In this document: positions 7,226 to 15,305 of the stretch, one piece after another
How the letters are laid out: the number at the start of each line of letters is the position of its first letter
Position numbering within the stretch: the first letter of the stretch is position 1
NCBI RefSeq assembly: GCF_000819885.1
Contig: NZ_CDBO01000005.1
Span: 1 to 64,000, forward strand
Length of the DNA: 64,000 bases
Reading direction: 5' to 3'
Source of the DNA: Aeromonas fluvialis
Lineage (GTDB): Bacteria > Pseudomonadota > Gammaproteobacteria > Enterobacterales > Aeromonadaceae
The notes under the pieces: generated by a model
What the model was told of the DNA's origin: nothing
Databases searched by the model: none
The model's input: only the letters and a program-made list of their open reading frames with translations
Program-made: the position numbers and the translations under genes

Positions 7226-8176
7226 ATGACCATTGCCCGTTCACGTCAAATCAGCTTGCAGGATACGCCTTACTACCATGTGGTCAGCCGCTGTGTGCGG
7301 CGAGCCTTTCTGTGTGGTGACGATGCCCATTCAGGCCAGAGTTACGAGCATCGGCGTCAGTGGGTGGTCGACAAGTTGGGGCAACTATCGCGGCTGTTTG
7401 CAATCGGTATTTGTGCTTATGCGGTGATGAGCAATCACTATCATCTGGTGCTAAAGGTGGAGCCCGATACCGCAGCCAACTGGAGTGAGCGGGAGGTGGC
7501 TGAGCGCTGGGCTGCGCTTTTCCAGTGGCCGCTGTTGGTTAGGCGTTGGTATCAAGGGGAGATGTTGATCGAGCCTGAACTGGCTGTTGTGCAGCAATTG
7601 CTGGCCCAATGGCGGGAGCGGCTTCACTCCATCAGCTGGTTTATTCGGCTACTCAATGAAAATCTGGCCCGTCAGGCCAATCAGGAAGATGGTTGCAAGG
7701 GCCATTTCTGGGAGGGCCGCTTCAAGAGCCAGGCGTTGCTCACCGAATCAGCCTTGTTGGCCTGTATGGCGTATGTTGACCTCAACCCGATACGAGCCGC
7801 GTTGACCGATCGGCCAGAGCAGAGTGACTACACCAGTATCAAACAGCGCCTTGATAAGCCTGCTACTACTGAGGTTTTGCCACCACTTTTGCTGCCTTTT
7901 GCCAGCCAGGGGAAGCCTGAAGAATTACCCTATGCCTTAACCGACTACCTGATGCTGGTTGATTGGACAGGCCGTGCTATTCGGCCCGACAAGCGGGGTC
8001 ATATTCCGGCCCAACTTGGACCAATTCTGGAACGATTGGGTCTTGATGGTGTTCGCTGGTTGAAACAGGTGACGCTGTTCAGGCGACAAGGGATCAGAGT
8101 GGTGGGAGACAGAGATCAATGCCAGCAGTTTGCCCGCCACTGTGGCCAGCGGCGCTGCCATCAGCCACGGCTTTGA
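7226..8176 (+). CDS. REP-associated tyrosine transposase (RAYT, Y1/IS200-like)
   Basis: 316 residues. A single-strand-DNA transposase of the HUH superfamily: the metal-binding HYH triplet is at residues 71-73 (MSNHYHLVLK). The family-typical FWEGRFKSQ and YVDLNPIRA motifs follow at about 161-191, with Tyr183 as a candidate catalytic tyrosine. Such enzymes act on short palindromic or inverted repeats and are usually single-copy domesticated genes rather than active insertion sequences. Here it is flanked by inverted copies of a roughly 24-base repeat, and a further copy lies at 532. A GAGGG ribosome site precedes the ATG. The protein is longer than E. coli TnpA-REP and belongs to the larger RAYT types. 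It appears intact. Confidence 0.88.
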   Translation: MTIARSRQISLQDTPYYHVVSRCVRRAFLCGDDAHSGQSYEHRRQWVVDKLGQLSRLFAIGICAYAVMSNHYHLVLKVEPDTAANWSEREVAERWAALFQWPLLVRRWYQGEMLIEPELAVVQQLLAQWRERLHSISWFIRLLNENLARQANQEDGCKGHFWEGRFKSQALLTESALLACMAYVDLNPIRAALTDRPEQSDYTSIKQRLDKPATTEVLPPLLLPFASQGKPEELPYALTDYLMLVDWTGRAIRPDKRGHIPAQLGPILERLGLDGVRWLKQVTLFRRQGIRVVGDRDQCQQFARHCGQRRCHQPRL

Positions 8177-8543
8177 TTGCTTCGCGTCCACCCTGCCGAT
8201 AGCTCCGGGTATTGCACACAGTTCAATGAATGGCTGTGCAGGGGCTGCTGCTTTCTAAACCTGAAAATCGCTCTCACTAGCTGACTTTTGCAGGCATCAG
8301 TTCAGATGCAACACCCTTATGGTGCCTGCAACTGCTCGATAGTGGCTTGTTCCAAAAGGAGGGTGTCTCAATTTGCCCCAACCAAAAGGAGGGTGTCCCA
8401 ATTTGAGCTGTTATACCTATTGATGTATTACGGTGGAAGAGCGCTCTTCTGCCTACACTTGGCTGTGGTTCATATGCGGCCCAACCCGCTGACGACCGCC
8501 ACACCACGCAGCAGATGGTCAAGCAACACAAAGGAGAGAGCAG
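8177..8543. other. Gene-free stretch downstream of the transposase
   Basis: Holds the two inverse-orientation repeat copies (8352-8405) and the region just upstream of the hydrolase gene, which must contain its promoter. I see no gene and no clear terminator for the transposase. Confidence 0.5.
8352..8405 (-). repeat. Inverse array of transposase-associated repeats, right side
   Basis: Two copies of CCAAAAGGAGGGTGTCCCA followed by ATTTG (8352-8375 with one change, and 8382-8405), 30 bases apart start to start. Their reverse complement, CAAATTGGGACACCCTCC followed by TTTTGG, matches the direct copies on the other side of the transposase. Confidence 0.75.
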
Positions 8544-9290
8544 ATGAAAGGGATAGGCTCACTGATAACGGCCCTGATCGGCGGATTGATGGCGGCCCCG
8601 CTGTGGGCGGCCAGCCTGAACTATCAGGTTGCCGGTGGCGAATTTGAAGGTTATGTGACCAAGGGGCGGGCAGGGGGGCCGATTATTCTGTTGATCCACG
8701 ATTGGGATGGTTTGACGGATTATGAGATCACCCGCAGTGCCATGTTGGGCAAGTTGGGTTACAACGTTTTTGCGGTCGATCTGTTTGGCAAGGGGGTGCG
8801 CCCTGCCACGGTCGAGGCTAGGCGCGCGGCGACCGGAGCGCTTTATCAGGATCGTGGGCGGATGCGGCAACTGCTCGAAGGGGGGCTTGTTGCTACGCGG
8901 CAAGCGCTGGGGCAGGGGCCGGTGGTGCTGCTGGGTTACTGTTTTGGTGGGGCGGCCGCGCTTGAAATGGTTCGCAGCGGTAGCCCGCTTGCCGGGGCGG
9001 TGAGTGTGCATGGTGGCTTGGCCACCCCCGAGGGGCAGGATTACAGCAAGACCGATGCCGCCTTGCTGATCCAGCACGGTTCGGCAGATGCCTCGGTCTC
9101 GCTGCAGGAGTTTGCTACCCTCGCTGAGCAGTTGGAGCAAGCGGGCGTGCGCCATGAGATGACCACCTACAGTGGCGCGCCCCACGCCTTTAGCGTGTTT
9201 GGCAGTGAGCGTTATCATCAGCAGGCGGATACCAAATCCTGGCAGCGCTTGATCAGCTGGCTGGCGGAGGTGACGGGCCCGGCACGCTGA
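8544..9290 (+). CDS. Dienelactone hydrolase family protein, exported
   Basis: 248-residue alpha/beta hydrolase. The N-terminus (MKGIGSLITALIGGLMAAPLWAA) is a signal peptide, so the enzyme should be periplasmic. The catalytic triad of the dienelactone hydrolase family is readable: Cys133 in GYCFGG, Asp182 in HGSADAS and His214 in GAPHAF. Family members open lactones or act on esters, but the substrate cannot be predicted here. A strong AAGGAGAG ribosome site precedes the ATG. The gene stands alone, with a clear terminator about 170 bases downstream. Confidence 0.85.
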   Translation: MKGIGSLITALIGGLMAAPLWAASLNYQVAGGEFEGYVTKGRAGGPIILLIHDWDGLTDYEITRSAMLGKLGYNVFAVDLFGKGVRPATVEARRAATGALYQDRGRMRQLLEGGLVATRQALGQGPVVLLGYCFGGAAALEMVRSGSPLAGAVSVHGGLATPEGQDYSKTDAALLIQHGSADASVSLQEFATLAEQLEQAGVRHEMTTYSGAPHAFSVFGSERYHQQADTKSWQRLISWLAEVTGPAR

Positions 9291-9457
9291 TCGTGCTGCA
9301 TCGAGCGCGCTGACCTGAGCGTTATGTTGGGCAGCCGTAGGCGCGTTCTCTCTTTTTCATCCCTTATCATCAATGGGGATGTGCTGGCTGCGCCAGCAAC
9401 GCCTGCGATGGTGGGGTATGCCATCGGTACCCGGTGTGGTACGGGGCCAAAAACGAC

Positions 9458-9497
9458 CAATGGGTTAGCACCGTGATGATGCTAACCCATTGTTTTT
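9458..9497 (+). terminator. Rho-independent terminator after the hydrolase gene
   Basis: CAATGGGTTAGCA pairs with TGCTAACCCATTG (13 bp, 9-base loop) and is followed by TTTTT. Confidence 0.85.
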
Positions 9498-9542
9498 AAT
9501 ATTTTATGTGATGAGGTGATGCTTCGTGCGAAGCCTTTTGAT

Positions 9543-9589
9543 AGGGTTTTTAAAAAGCCCCGAGAGCAGGTGCTTTCGGGGAAAACCCT
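9543..9589. other. Composite long hairpin upstream of the oxidoreductase gene
   Basis: Inner stem CCCCGAGAGC/GCTTTCGGGG (9558-9567 with 9572-9581, one G-T pair) sits inside an outer stem AGGGTTTT/AAAACCCT (9543-9550 with 9582-9589). It could be a terminator remnant or a leader structure. No run of T follows directly. Confidence 0.4.
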
Positions 9590-9732
9590 TGTACGGGATA
9601 TCTGCCTGTTTGATTGCAGAGACAAGCTGTCACCAGCCAGCGCGATAACGGCAGGCTGGATCTGCGGGGAAAATCCTGCAATGGTGCGGGCAGTTATCCG
9701 CTTGTCCCGTGATCGAGTGAAAAGGAGTTGAG

Positions 9733-10647
9733 ATGCGCATTGCCCTGGTTGGTCTTGGCGATATCGCCCAGAAAGCCTATCTGCCGCTCTTGGCGAGCGA
9801 CGAGCGGATCACCCCGCTGTTCTGCACCCGCAATCCATCGGTGCTGGAGAAGCTGGCCCGCCAGTATCGGGTCGCAGAGTGCTTTACCGATGTGGCGGCC
9901 ATGCTGGCCAGCCGTCCCGATGCCGTGATGATCCACGCCGCCACCGCGGTGCACCGCGAGCTTGCCGAGCAGTGCCTGTGCGCGGGTATCCCCACCTTTG
10001 TCGACAAGCCCCTGTGCGACAATCTGGCCGAGGCAGAAGTGCTGGCCAACCTCGCCATCGCGCAGGATTGTGCGCTGTTTGTCGGCTTTAACCGCCGCTA
10101 TCTGCCCGCCATGCTCGAGGCCCGTGCCCAGCCGCTCACCGAGCTTAACTGGCAAAAACACCGCTTCGCTCTGCCCGGCAAGGCGCGGGATTTTATGTTC
10201 GACGACTTTATCCATGTGCTCGACAGCCTCTGCTTCTATGGCGGCGTGCCGCAGGGGGATCTCCATGCAGTCTTGCGCCCCGATGCGCAGGATAACAGCT
10301 TGCTGGCCGGGGTGAGTGTCAGCTGGCAGAGCGGCGATCGCGCCATCAGCGGCAGCATGAACCGCAGCGCCGGGATCACCGAGGAGCGCATCGATGCTTA
10401 CGGCGACAATCTCTCCCTGCACCTTGAGAACTGCACCCGCGGCATCATGGCCCGCGACAAGCAGGCGCAGATGCTGGCTCCCAACGACTGGCAGCCGGTG
10501 CTGGCCCAGCGCGGCTTTGCCGCCATGCTGGCGCACTGGTACCAGCAGATTGAAATCGGCAAAGCGGATAGCGAGCTGATCGCCTCCTACCTGCACGGTC
10601 ATCGGCTGGCGGAGCAGTTGGTGGCGCAGGCTGACAAGCGAGGATAA
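9733..10647 (+). CDS. Gfo/Idh/MocA family oxidoreductase, YceM/MviM-like
   Basis: 304 residues. The N-terminal Rossmann fold begins at residue 1 with IALVGLGDIAQKAYLP, giving the GxGxxA nucleotide-binding turn. The family Lys in DKPLC is near residue 95 and GFNRRY follows near 117. DDFIHVLD and NRSAGITEERI resemble E. coli YceM (MviM), as I recall that sequence. The family performs NAD(P)-dependent oxidation or reduction of sugars and related compounds; the substrate of this member is unknown. An AAGGAG ribosome site supports the start. It is transcribed alone and ends at a bidirectional terminator shared with the convergent tusE. Confidence 0.82.
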   Translation: MRIALVGLGDIAQKAYLPLLASDERITPLFCTRNPSVLEKLARQYRVAECFTDVAAMLASRPDAVMIHAATAVHRELAEQCLCAGIPTFVDKPLCDNLAEAEVLANLAIAQDCALFVGFNRRYLPAMLEARAQPLTELNWQKHRFALPGKARDFMFDDFIHVLDSLCFYGGVPQGDLHAVLRPDAQDNSLLAGVSVSWQSGDRAISGSMNRSAGITEERIDAYGDNLSLHLENCTRGIMARDKQAQMLAPNDWQPVLAQRGFAAMLAHWYQQIEIGKADSELIASYLHGHRLAEQLVAQADKRG

Positions 10648-10709
10648 GGCTGGCCGAGTCAGTGCAAGAGATATGAATGGAAGGTGCGCGAAGATAGCGC
10701 ATCAAAAAC

Positions 10710-10740
10710 AACGGGGGCCGCAGTTGCGGCCCCCGTTTTT
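10710..10740 (+). terminator. Bidirectional terminator between the oxidoreductase gene and tusE
   Basis: AACGGGGGCCGCA pairs with TGCGGCCCCCGTT (13 bp, 2-base loop), with TTTTT on the plus side and an A-rich tract on the other side that serves tusE. Confidence 0.88.
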
Positions 10741-10746
10741 ATGGGA

Positions 10747-11097
10747 TCAGATGCACTTCACCGGCTTGGGCAGGCCGCCAATCTTGGTCGCCTGCTTGGC
10801 GGGCCCTTCCGGGAACAGCTTGTAGAGATAGCGACTGTTGCCCTTCTCGGGGCCATACTGCTTCTCCATCGCCTTGACCAGCGCGCGGATGGCGGGGGAG
10901 GTGTTGAACTCCAGATAGAAGGCGCGCACAAAGCGCACCACTTCCCAGTGCGGCTCCTCCAGCACGATCCCCTCCTGCGCAGCCAACACCCGCGCCAGCT
11001 CCTCGCTCCAGTCGTTGCTGTTGAGCAGGTAGCCCTTGGCATCGGTCTCGATGAGTTGGCCGTTGAATTCCAGCTGATGTTGTTCGGACGCAGACAT
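10747..11097 (-). CDS. tusE: Sulfurtransferase TusE (DsrC family)
   Basis: 116 residues, the normal size for TusE/DsrC. The family accepts persulfide sulfur from TusD in the TusBCD complex and passes it to MnmA for 2-thiouridine formation in tRNA. The swinging C-terminal arm ends in KPVKCI, and Cys115 is the essential penultimate residue that carries the persulfide. The central [11 protein letters not shown] and the later [10 protein letters not shown] are characteristic. It starts 24 bases after the yccS stop and so is probably cotranscribed with it. In E. coli tusE lies next to yccA and tRNA-Ser, and this neighbourhood is largely kept here. Confidence 0.93.
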   Translation of the reverse strand: MSASEQHQLEFNGQLIETDAKGYLLNSNDWSEELARVLAAQEGIVLEEPHWEVVRFVRAFYLEFNTSPAIRALVKAMEKQYGPEKGNSRYLYKLFPEGPAKQATKIGGLPKPVKCI

Positions 11098-11121
11098 GGG
11101 GGCTCCTCGCTAATGGGGCTA

Positions 11122-13287
11122 TCAGGATTGGGCGGGCATGGTAGCGCCTTGATCCCCGGTGAGCAACCGGCTCTCGTTGGCCAGATGCAGCAGCTGATCC
11201 GCCAGCTCGCTGATCAGGTTGAGCTGCTGGGTCAGCATCAGCTGCTCCTCGCTGCTATCCGGGCTGCTGTCCGTGCAAAGAATGGGACACTGACCACCGA
11301 TGGAGCTGGAGGGGGCGCCCGCCAAGTGACCGGCGGCCTGCTCCAGAGTGTGGCAGATGTGGTGGCGCACTTCATCCAGCCCGCTGATGGCCTCCAGCTT
11401 GTCGCGATGGGCCCCCAGCGCCGAGATGTAGGAGAGCAGGGCGTGGTTGCGCCAGGTGAGGGTAAAGCAGAGATCGAGGAAGCTGCGACGCTTTTGCGGC
11501 TCAACCAGCATGCTCTGCCAGGCGGTGGCCAGTTCGCTGTCCGCCAGATGGGCGCTCTTGCGCGCCACCCGGTAGTCGATGGATTCATCCCGCTGCTGCT
11601 TGAGGCTCGCCAGCACCGCCGAGAGGTAGCGGGCGTTGGCCGACAGCGAATTGGCGATCAGGGTCGGCAGGCGCTTGTATTGCCAGTCCGGCCAGAGCCA
11701 GGCCACCAGCCCGTAGGAGAGCAGACAGCCGAGCAGGGTGTCGAGCAGCCGTGGTCCCAGGATCGCAAAGCCGATGCCATCGAGCAGGTTGAATGCCATC
11801 AGCACGTAGAGGGTGATAAAGCAGACCGCAGCGCTGTAGTTATTACGCAACTGGGTGAAGAAGAGGAAGGCTGCCAGCCCCATCACCACCAGCTGGGCGT
11901 GCAACTCGGGGAAGAGCCAGAGCACCGGAATACCCACCAGAATACCTGCGAAGGTGCCGAGCATCCGCTGCACCAGCCGGCGCCGGGTGGCGCTGTAGCT
12001 GGGCTGGCAGACAAACAGCAGGGTCAGCAAAATCCAGTAGCCCTTTTCCATGTCAAAAGCTTGCAGTATGCCGTAGCCAATCACCAGCCCGAGCGACAAA
12101 CGCAGCGCGTGGCGAAACACCATGGAGTGCAAGGTGAGGTGCTGCTTGAGCTGGGCCAGCAGCGGCAGGCGGGGCGGCTTGGCCAGCGCGGGCAGCTCCT
12201 GCTCTGGCTGTTCGGGGTTTTGCAGCACTTCAGCGCTGCCCAGCAGCAGGTTGATGCTGGCCAGGTTGCGGCGCAGGAACTTCATCGGTGTCAGCAGGGT
12301 TTTCGGGTAGTGCTGCTTGAGGTGGGTGAACTCCAGCTGATCGCCAAGGGCCTCCAGCGTCCAGTGAATACGCTTGTTATGGGCATAGGGCTTGTGGACC
12401 AGAATGGCGTAACCCAACCGTTGGCACGCCTCGGAGAGTTGCAGGAGCACCTCCTGAAATCCTTCCAGTACGATGCCCTGTTTTAGCTCCGCTTCCAGCC
12501 GGCTGTAGGGGTAGTGGCTGGAGGTGGCCCGCTCGTGAATTTCCAGCGCCAGCAGGTAGAGACGCAGCAGGCTGGCGAGCTCCGGGCTTGCCGGATGGCG
12601 GCGGCTCAGGCGCGCATTGAGGGCCGACTTGGTGAGGTTGAGGGCGCTTACTAGGTTGATGTTGAGCTGGGCCAGATTGTGGCGAATGGCCTGGGCGCCG
12701 TGCTCGTCCGCCGGGAAGAAGCGGGATTTTTCCAGCAGGTAGCGGCTAAGGGCGAAGTAGCTCTGGGCCAACTGCTCGTGCAGCGTCTTGTAGGGTAGCA
12801 GCCAGAGCCAGAGCAGCGACACCAGCCCGTACCAGAGGGCGCCGGCGCCGAGGGCCAGCGGTTGGTAGAAGAGGCTCGGCGCATGGGCGGCTCCCAGCAT
12901 GGTGTAGATGGCGATCAGCAGGGTGCCAAAGCTGATGGTAGCGTAGCGGGCACCGAGCGCCCCCACCATCACGAAGATAAAGGTGGAGCTCGCCAGTCCG
13001 ATGGCAAACAGCCAGGGAGTGGGGTAGAGGTACTGCACGCACAATGAGGCAAACAGGAAGCAGAGCAGGGTCATCCCCAAATTTTTCACCCGGCCCCACA
13101 GGCTGTCGTCGGTTTCGGCGATGGCCCCCGCCACTACCCCGAGGGAGAGCAGCACTGTGAGCTGGATGTCGCCGGTCGCCAGGGTGAAGGCGAGCAGACC
13201 GAGAATGGCCAGCAACACCTTGAGGGCGAAGTAGATGTGACTATCGGTCAGCAGTCGGCGCAGCAGGCCAGAGAGATCCATCGGCAT
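11122..13287 (-). CDS. yccS: Inner-membrane protein YccS/YhfK (FUSC family)
   Basis: About 721 residues when started at the ATG at 13287; the frame runs back to 13371, but that extension is charged and precedes the first membrane segment. Two membrane blocks of several helices each (roughly residues 15-160 and 390-530) are each followed by a long soluble helical domain, the layout of the FUSC/YccS family. Related aromatic-acid exporters (AaeB) share this shape, but no substrate is established for YccS itself. No strong ribosome site distinguishes the ATG at 13287 from the one at 13281. It lies upstream of tusE on the same strand and probably forms a two-gene unit. Confidence 0.85.
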   Translation of the reverse strand: MPMDLSGLLRRLLTDSHIYFALKVLLAILGLLAFTLATGDIQLTVLLSLGVVAGAIAETDDSLWGRVKNLGMTLLCFLFASLCVQYLYPTPWLFAIGLASSTFIFVMVGALGARYATISFGTLLIAIYTMLGAAHAPSLFYQPLALGAGALWYGLVSLLWLWLLPYKTLHEQLAQSYFALSRYLLEKSRFFPADEHGAQAIRHNLAQLNINLVSALNLTKSALNARLSRRHPASPELASLLRLYLLALEIHERATSSHYPYSRLEAELKQGIVLEGFQEVLLQLSEACQRLGYAILVHKPYAHNKRIHWTLEALGDQLEFTHLKQHYPKTLLTPMKFLRRNLASINLLLGSAEVLQNPEQPEQELPALAKPPRLPLLAQLKQHLTLHSMVFRHALRLSLGLVIGYGILQAFDMEKGYWILLTLLFVCQPSYSATRRRLVQRMLGTFAGILVGIPVLWLFPELHAQLVVMGLAAFLFFTQLRNNYSAAVCFITLYVLMAFNLLDGIGFAILGPRLLDTLLGCLLSYGLVAWLWPDWQYKRLPTLIANSLSANARYLSAVLASLKQQRDESIDYRVARKSAHLADSELATAWQSMLVEPQKRRSFLDLCFTLTWRNHALLSYISALGAHRDKLEAISGLDEVRHHICHTLEQAAGHLAGAPSSSIGGQCPILCTDSSPDSSEEQLMLTQQLNLISELADQLLHLANESRLLTGDQGATMPAQS

Positions 13288-13423
13288 GAGACAGGTGAAA
13301 CCCTTGATCGAAACGAGAGCGGGATAGTAACCCGCCAAGCGCGAAGTGGCCCTGATCCAAATCAGGGCCACTTCGCTTCATATCCTTGATTTACCACTTA
13401 TCCTGACAAAAATCGGCGCCAAT

Positions 13424-13446
13424 AAAAACCCCGCCGAAGCGGGGTG
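13424..13446 (-). terminator. Terminator of yccA
   Basis: ACCCCGC/GCGGGGT stem with a CGAA tetraloop (TTCG on the minus strand), followed by TTTTT on the minus strand, just past the yccA stop. Confidence 0.85.
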
Positions 13447-13451
13447 TTTGA

Positions 13452-14108
13452 TTAGTTGCGGTTGCCGCCAAGCAGGCTCAGCAAGCTCAGGAAGATGTTG
13501 TAGATGGAGACATACAGGGTGACGGTGGCGGAGATGTAGTTGGTCTCGCCCCCGCGCACGATCTGCTGGGTAGTCAGCAGGATGGCGCCGGAGGAGAACA
13601 GCATGAACATGGCGGACAGGGCCAGGCTCAGGGCGCTCATCTGCAGGAAGATGTTGGCAACCATGGCCACCAGCAGTACCCAGAAACCGACGAACAGCAT
13701 GCCGCCGATGAAAGAGAGGTCACGCTTGGTAGTCAGGGCATAGGCCGACAGACCGAAGAAGGTCAGCGCGGTGCCGCCCAGGGCGGTCATCACGATCTCG
13801 CCACCACCATTGTTCATGTACATGTTGATGATGGGGCCCAGGCTATAGCCCAGCAGACCGGTCAGGGCGAAGGTGAAGACCAGCCCCATACCGTTGTTGC
13901 GATTCTTCTCGGTCAGGAACATCAGACCGTAGACACCGATCAGGAACACGGCCCAGTGCAGGGGCGGCATGTTCATCACGGTTGCGACCCCCGCCACCAC
14001 GGCAGAGAAGCCCAGAGTGAGGGAGAGCAGCATATAGGTGTTACGCAGCACCTTGTTGGTATCGCGTACGGCACTTTGGGTGCCAGTGTAGATAGAACGG
14101 GTATCCAT
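13452..14108 (-). CDS. yccA: Bax inhibitor-1 family membrane protein YccA
   Basis: 218 residues with seven hydrophobic segments, matching E. coli YccA (219 residues). YccA is an inner-membrane substrate and modulator of the FtsH protease that can protect SecY from degradation. The N-terminus is polar (MDTRSIYTGTQSAVRDTNKV) and the first helix starts near residue 22. The last segments contain the IYNIFLSLLSLLGG end typical of the family. It is transcribed alone on the minus strand and diverges from the tRNA-Ser gene. The yccA/serT adjacency is the same as in E. coli. Confidence 0.93.
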   Translation of the reverse strand: MDTRSIYTGTQSAVRDTNKVLRNTYMLLSLTLGFSAVVAGVATVMNMPPLHWAVFLIGVYGLMFLTEKNRNNGMGLVFTFALTGLLGYSLGPIINMYMNNGGGEIVMTALGGTALTFFGLSAYALTTKRDLSFIGGMLFVGFWVLLVAMVANIFLQMSALSLALSAMFMLFSSGAILLTTQQIVRGGETNYISATVTLYVSIYNIFLSLLSLLGGNRN

Positions 14109-14275
14109 CTTGGGTGTCCTCTTGATGTCCGGGTGAGACGGCGAGCAGCCGCCTCGTGATCGCTGTTTGTTACTGCATGTTTACGCATTGTATGTAGAAC
14201 AAATAGGGATGACGAGGAACAATTTCAAGCCACCTGCCATTTTGCTCCCGCACACTATCCCACAGGAAATATGTA

Positions 14276-14305
14276 TTGCATATGAACAAGGGCTTAGCGT
14301 AGTAT
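14276..14305 (+). promoter_or_regulatory. Promoter of tRNA-Ser
   Basis: TTGCAT (14276-14281) and TAGTAT (14300-14305), separated by 18 bases, lie about 12 bases upstream of the mature tRNA start. Confidence 0.6.
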
Positions 14306-14316
14306 GCACTCCGTTC

Positions 14317-14404
14317 GGAGGGGTGGCAGAGCGGCTGAATGCACCGGTCTTGAAAACCGGCGATGGGCGACCATCCGTGGGTTCAAATCCCACCTCCTCC
14401 GCCA
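14317..14404 (+). tRNA. serT: tRNA-Ser(TGA)
   Basis: 88 bases including an encoded CCA. The acceptor stem GGAGGGG pairs with CTCCTCC with one G-T. The anticodon loop CTTGAAA carries TGA. There is a long variable arm typical of class II serine tRNAs, and the T loop TTCAAAT is closed by GTGGG/CCCAC. The stretch CACCGGTCTTGAAAACCGG is the same as I recall for E. coli serT. No integrase gene or duplicated tRNA end lies nearby, so it is not visibly used as an integration site here. Confidence 0.95.
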
Positions 14405-14418
14405 TATTCAAAGAGAAA

Positions 14419-14448
14419 GCCCAAGCGGTCACCCGCTTGGGCTTTTTT
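14419..14448 (+). terminator. Terminator of tRNA-Ser
   Basis: GCCCAAGCGG/CCGCTTGGGC stem (10 bp) with a TCAC loop, followed by six T, 15 bases after the tRNA. Confidence 0.92.
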
Positions 14449-14487
14449 GTATCTGCGGTTCTTCCGGTCTACCTGATGGCGTTTTGG

Positions 14488-15252
14488 CTATTGCCACTCC
14501 CGATAGCTGGCGAGGCGGTAGCCGCGCTCGGCGATAAGGGCGGGCAGGGACGGGTCGGTCAGGATCGCCAGTTCGTTGAGGCGGGGCTGGCAGTAGGAGC
14601 TGCCCTGCATCTCCAGATCGATAAAGGAGGGGTGGCACATGATCTCGAGCGAATTGGCTCCCTGTTCACTGGCCTCATCGAGCAGTTGCAGCAGGCTGTT
14701 TTGGGTCAGCTGCGCGCCGTAGAAGCGGTCGTAGAACCGATCGCAGCTTTGCGGGTGGTTGACGGTCAGGCCGTGGCGGGCTATTTCGCCCCGGTCGATG
14801 CGAAGGGGCAGTCCATGTGCCTTGGCGAAAGCCTCCACCAGCGGGTAGATAGTCGGCAACATATGAACATGGTGGTGGCTGTCGATATGGGTTGGCTGCT
14901 TGCCGAAGATCGCGACAAAGCGCTGATACTGACTCGCCAGCTCGCCGGATATCTCCGCCAGATCCAGCTCTCCCGCCTCGCTCTTGTGCCAGATCCCCTT
15001 GTTGAGCTCGCCCTGTTCGTTCACCAGCGAGGGGAGCGGTGTGAGCGGTTTGCCCCAGCTGAGCATAAAGTGCAGCCCGACTGGCAGATCGGGGAAGCGT
15101 TTGGCCAGCCAGGCGGCGTGCTCGATGGCGGGGGAGGTGACAATGGCAGTGGTGGAGCTGACGACCCCGTGCTCGAACGCCTCTACGATGCCGTAGTTCT
15201 GGGCGCGGCAGAGGCCGAAGTCGTCGGCGTTGATGATCAATCTCTTGCTCAT
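14488..15252 (-). CDS. chbG: Chitin disaccharide deacetylase ChbG (YdjC family)
   Basis: 254 residues, close to the 249 of E. coli ChbG. The enzyme removes one acetyl group from chitobiose (or its 6-phosphate), which is needed for induction through ChbR and for cleavage by ChbF. The metal and catalytic motifs are visible: NADDFG at about residues 8-13, GLHF near 60, and [10 protein letters not shown] near 120-130. It is the last gene of the chb locus, starts 53 bases after chbF ends, and has an AAGGGA ribosome site. Confidence 0.92.
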   Translation of the reverse strand: MSKRLIINADDFGLCRAQNYGIVEAFEHGVVSSTTAIVTSPAIEHAAWLAKRFPDLPVGLHFMLSWGKPLTPLPSLVNEQGELNKGIWHKSEAGELDLAEISGELASQYQRFVAIFGKQPTHIDSHHHVHMLPTIYPLVEAFAKAHGLPLRIDRGEIARHGLTVNHPQSCDRFYDRFYGAQLTQNSLLQLLDEASEQGANSLEIMCHPSFIDLEMQGSSYCQPRLNELAILTDPSLPALIAERGYRLASYREWQ

Positions 15253-15305
15253 GAGGGTTCCCTTGCGGTTAAGCGCCCCGCCGGTTCGGGCGGGGCGTGC
15301 TGGCC

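Larger units (their letters stand above)
9291..9732. other. Gene-free stretch with terminator and composite hairpin
   Basis: Contains the hydrolase terminator (9458-9497) and a long composite hairpin (9543-9589) upstream of the oxidoreductase gene. A 71-codon frame at 9516-9731 lacks a ribosome site and runs through the hairpin, so I do not call it. Confidence 0.5.

Noticed and set aside
10684-12486. 600-codon plus-strand open frame opposite tusE and yccS
   Set aside because: Runs through a strong terminator and two well-supported antisense genes; Gln/Leu-rich composition typical of shadow frames.
14317-14404. Integration site of a genomic island at tRNA-Ser
   Set aside because: No integrase gene and no repeated tRNA 3' end in the flanks; the neighbourhood matches the conserved yccA-serT order.
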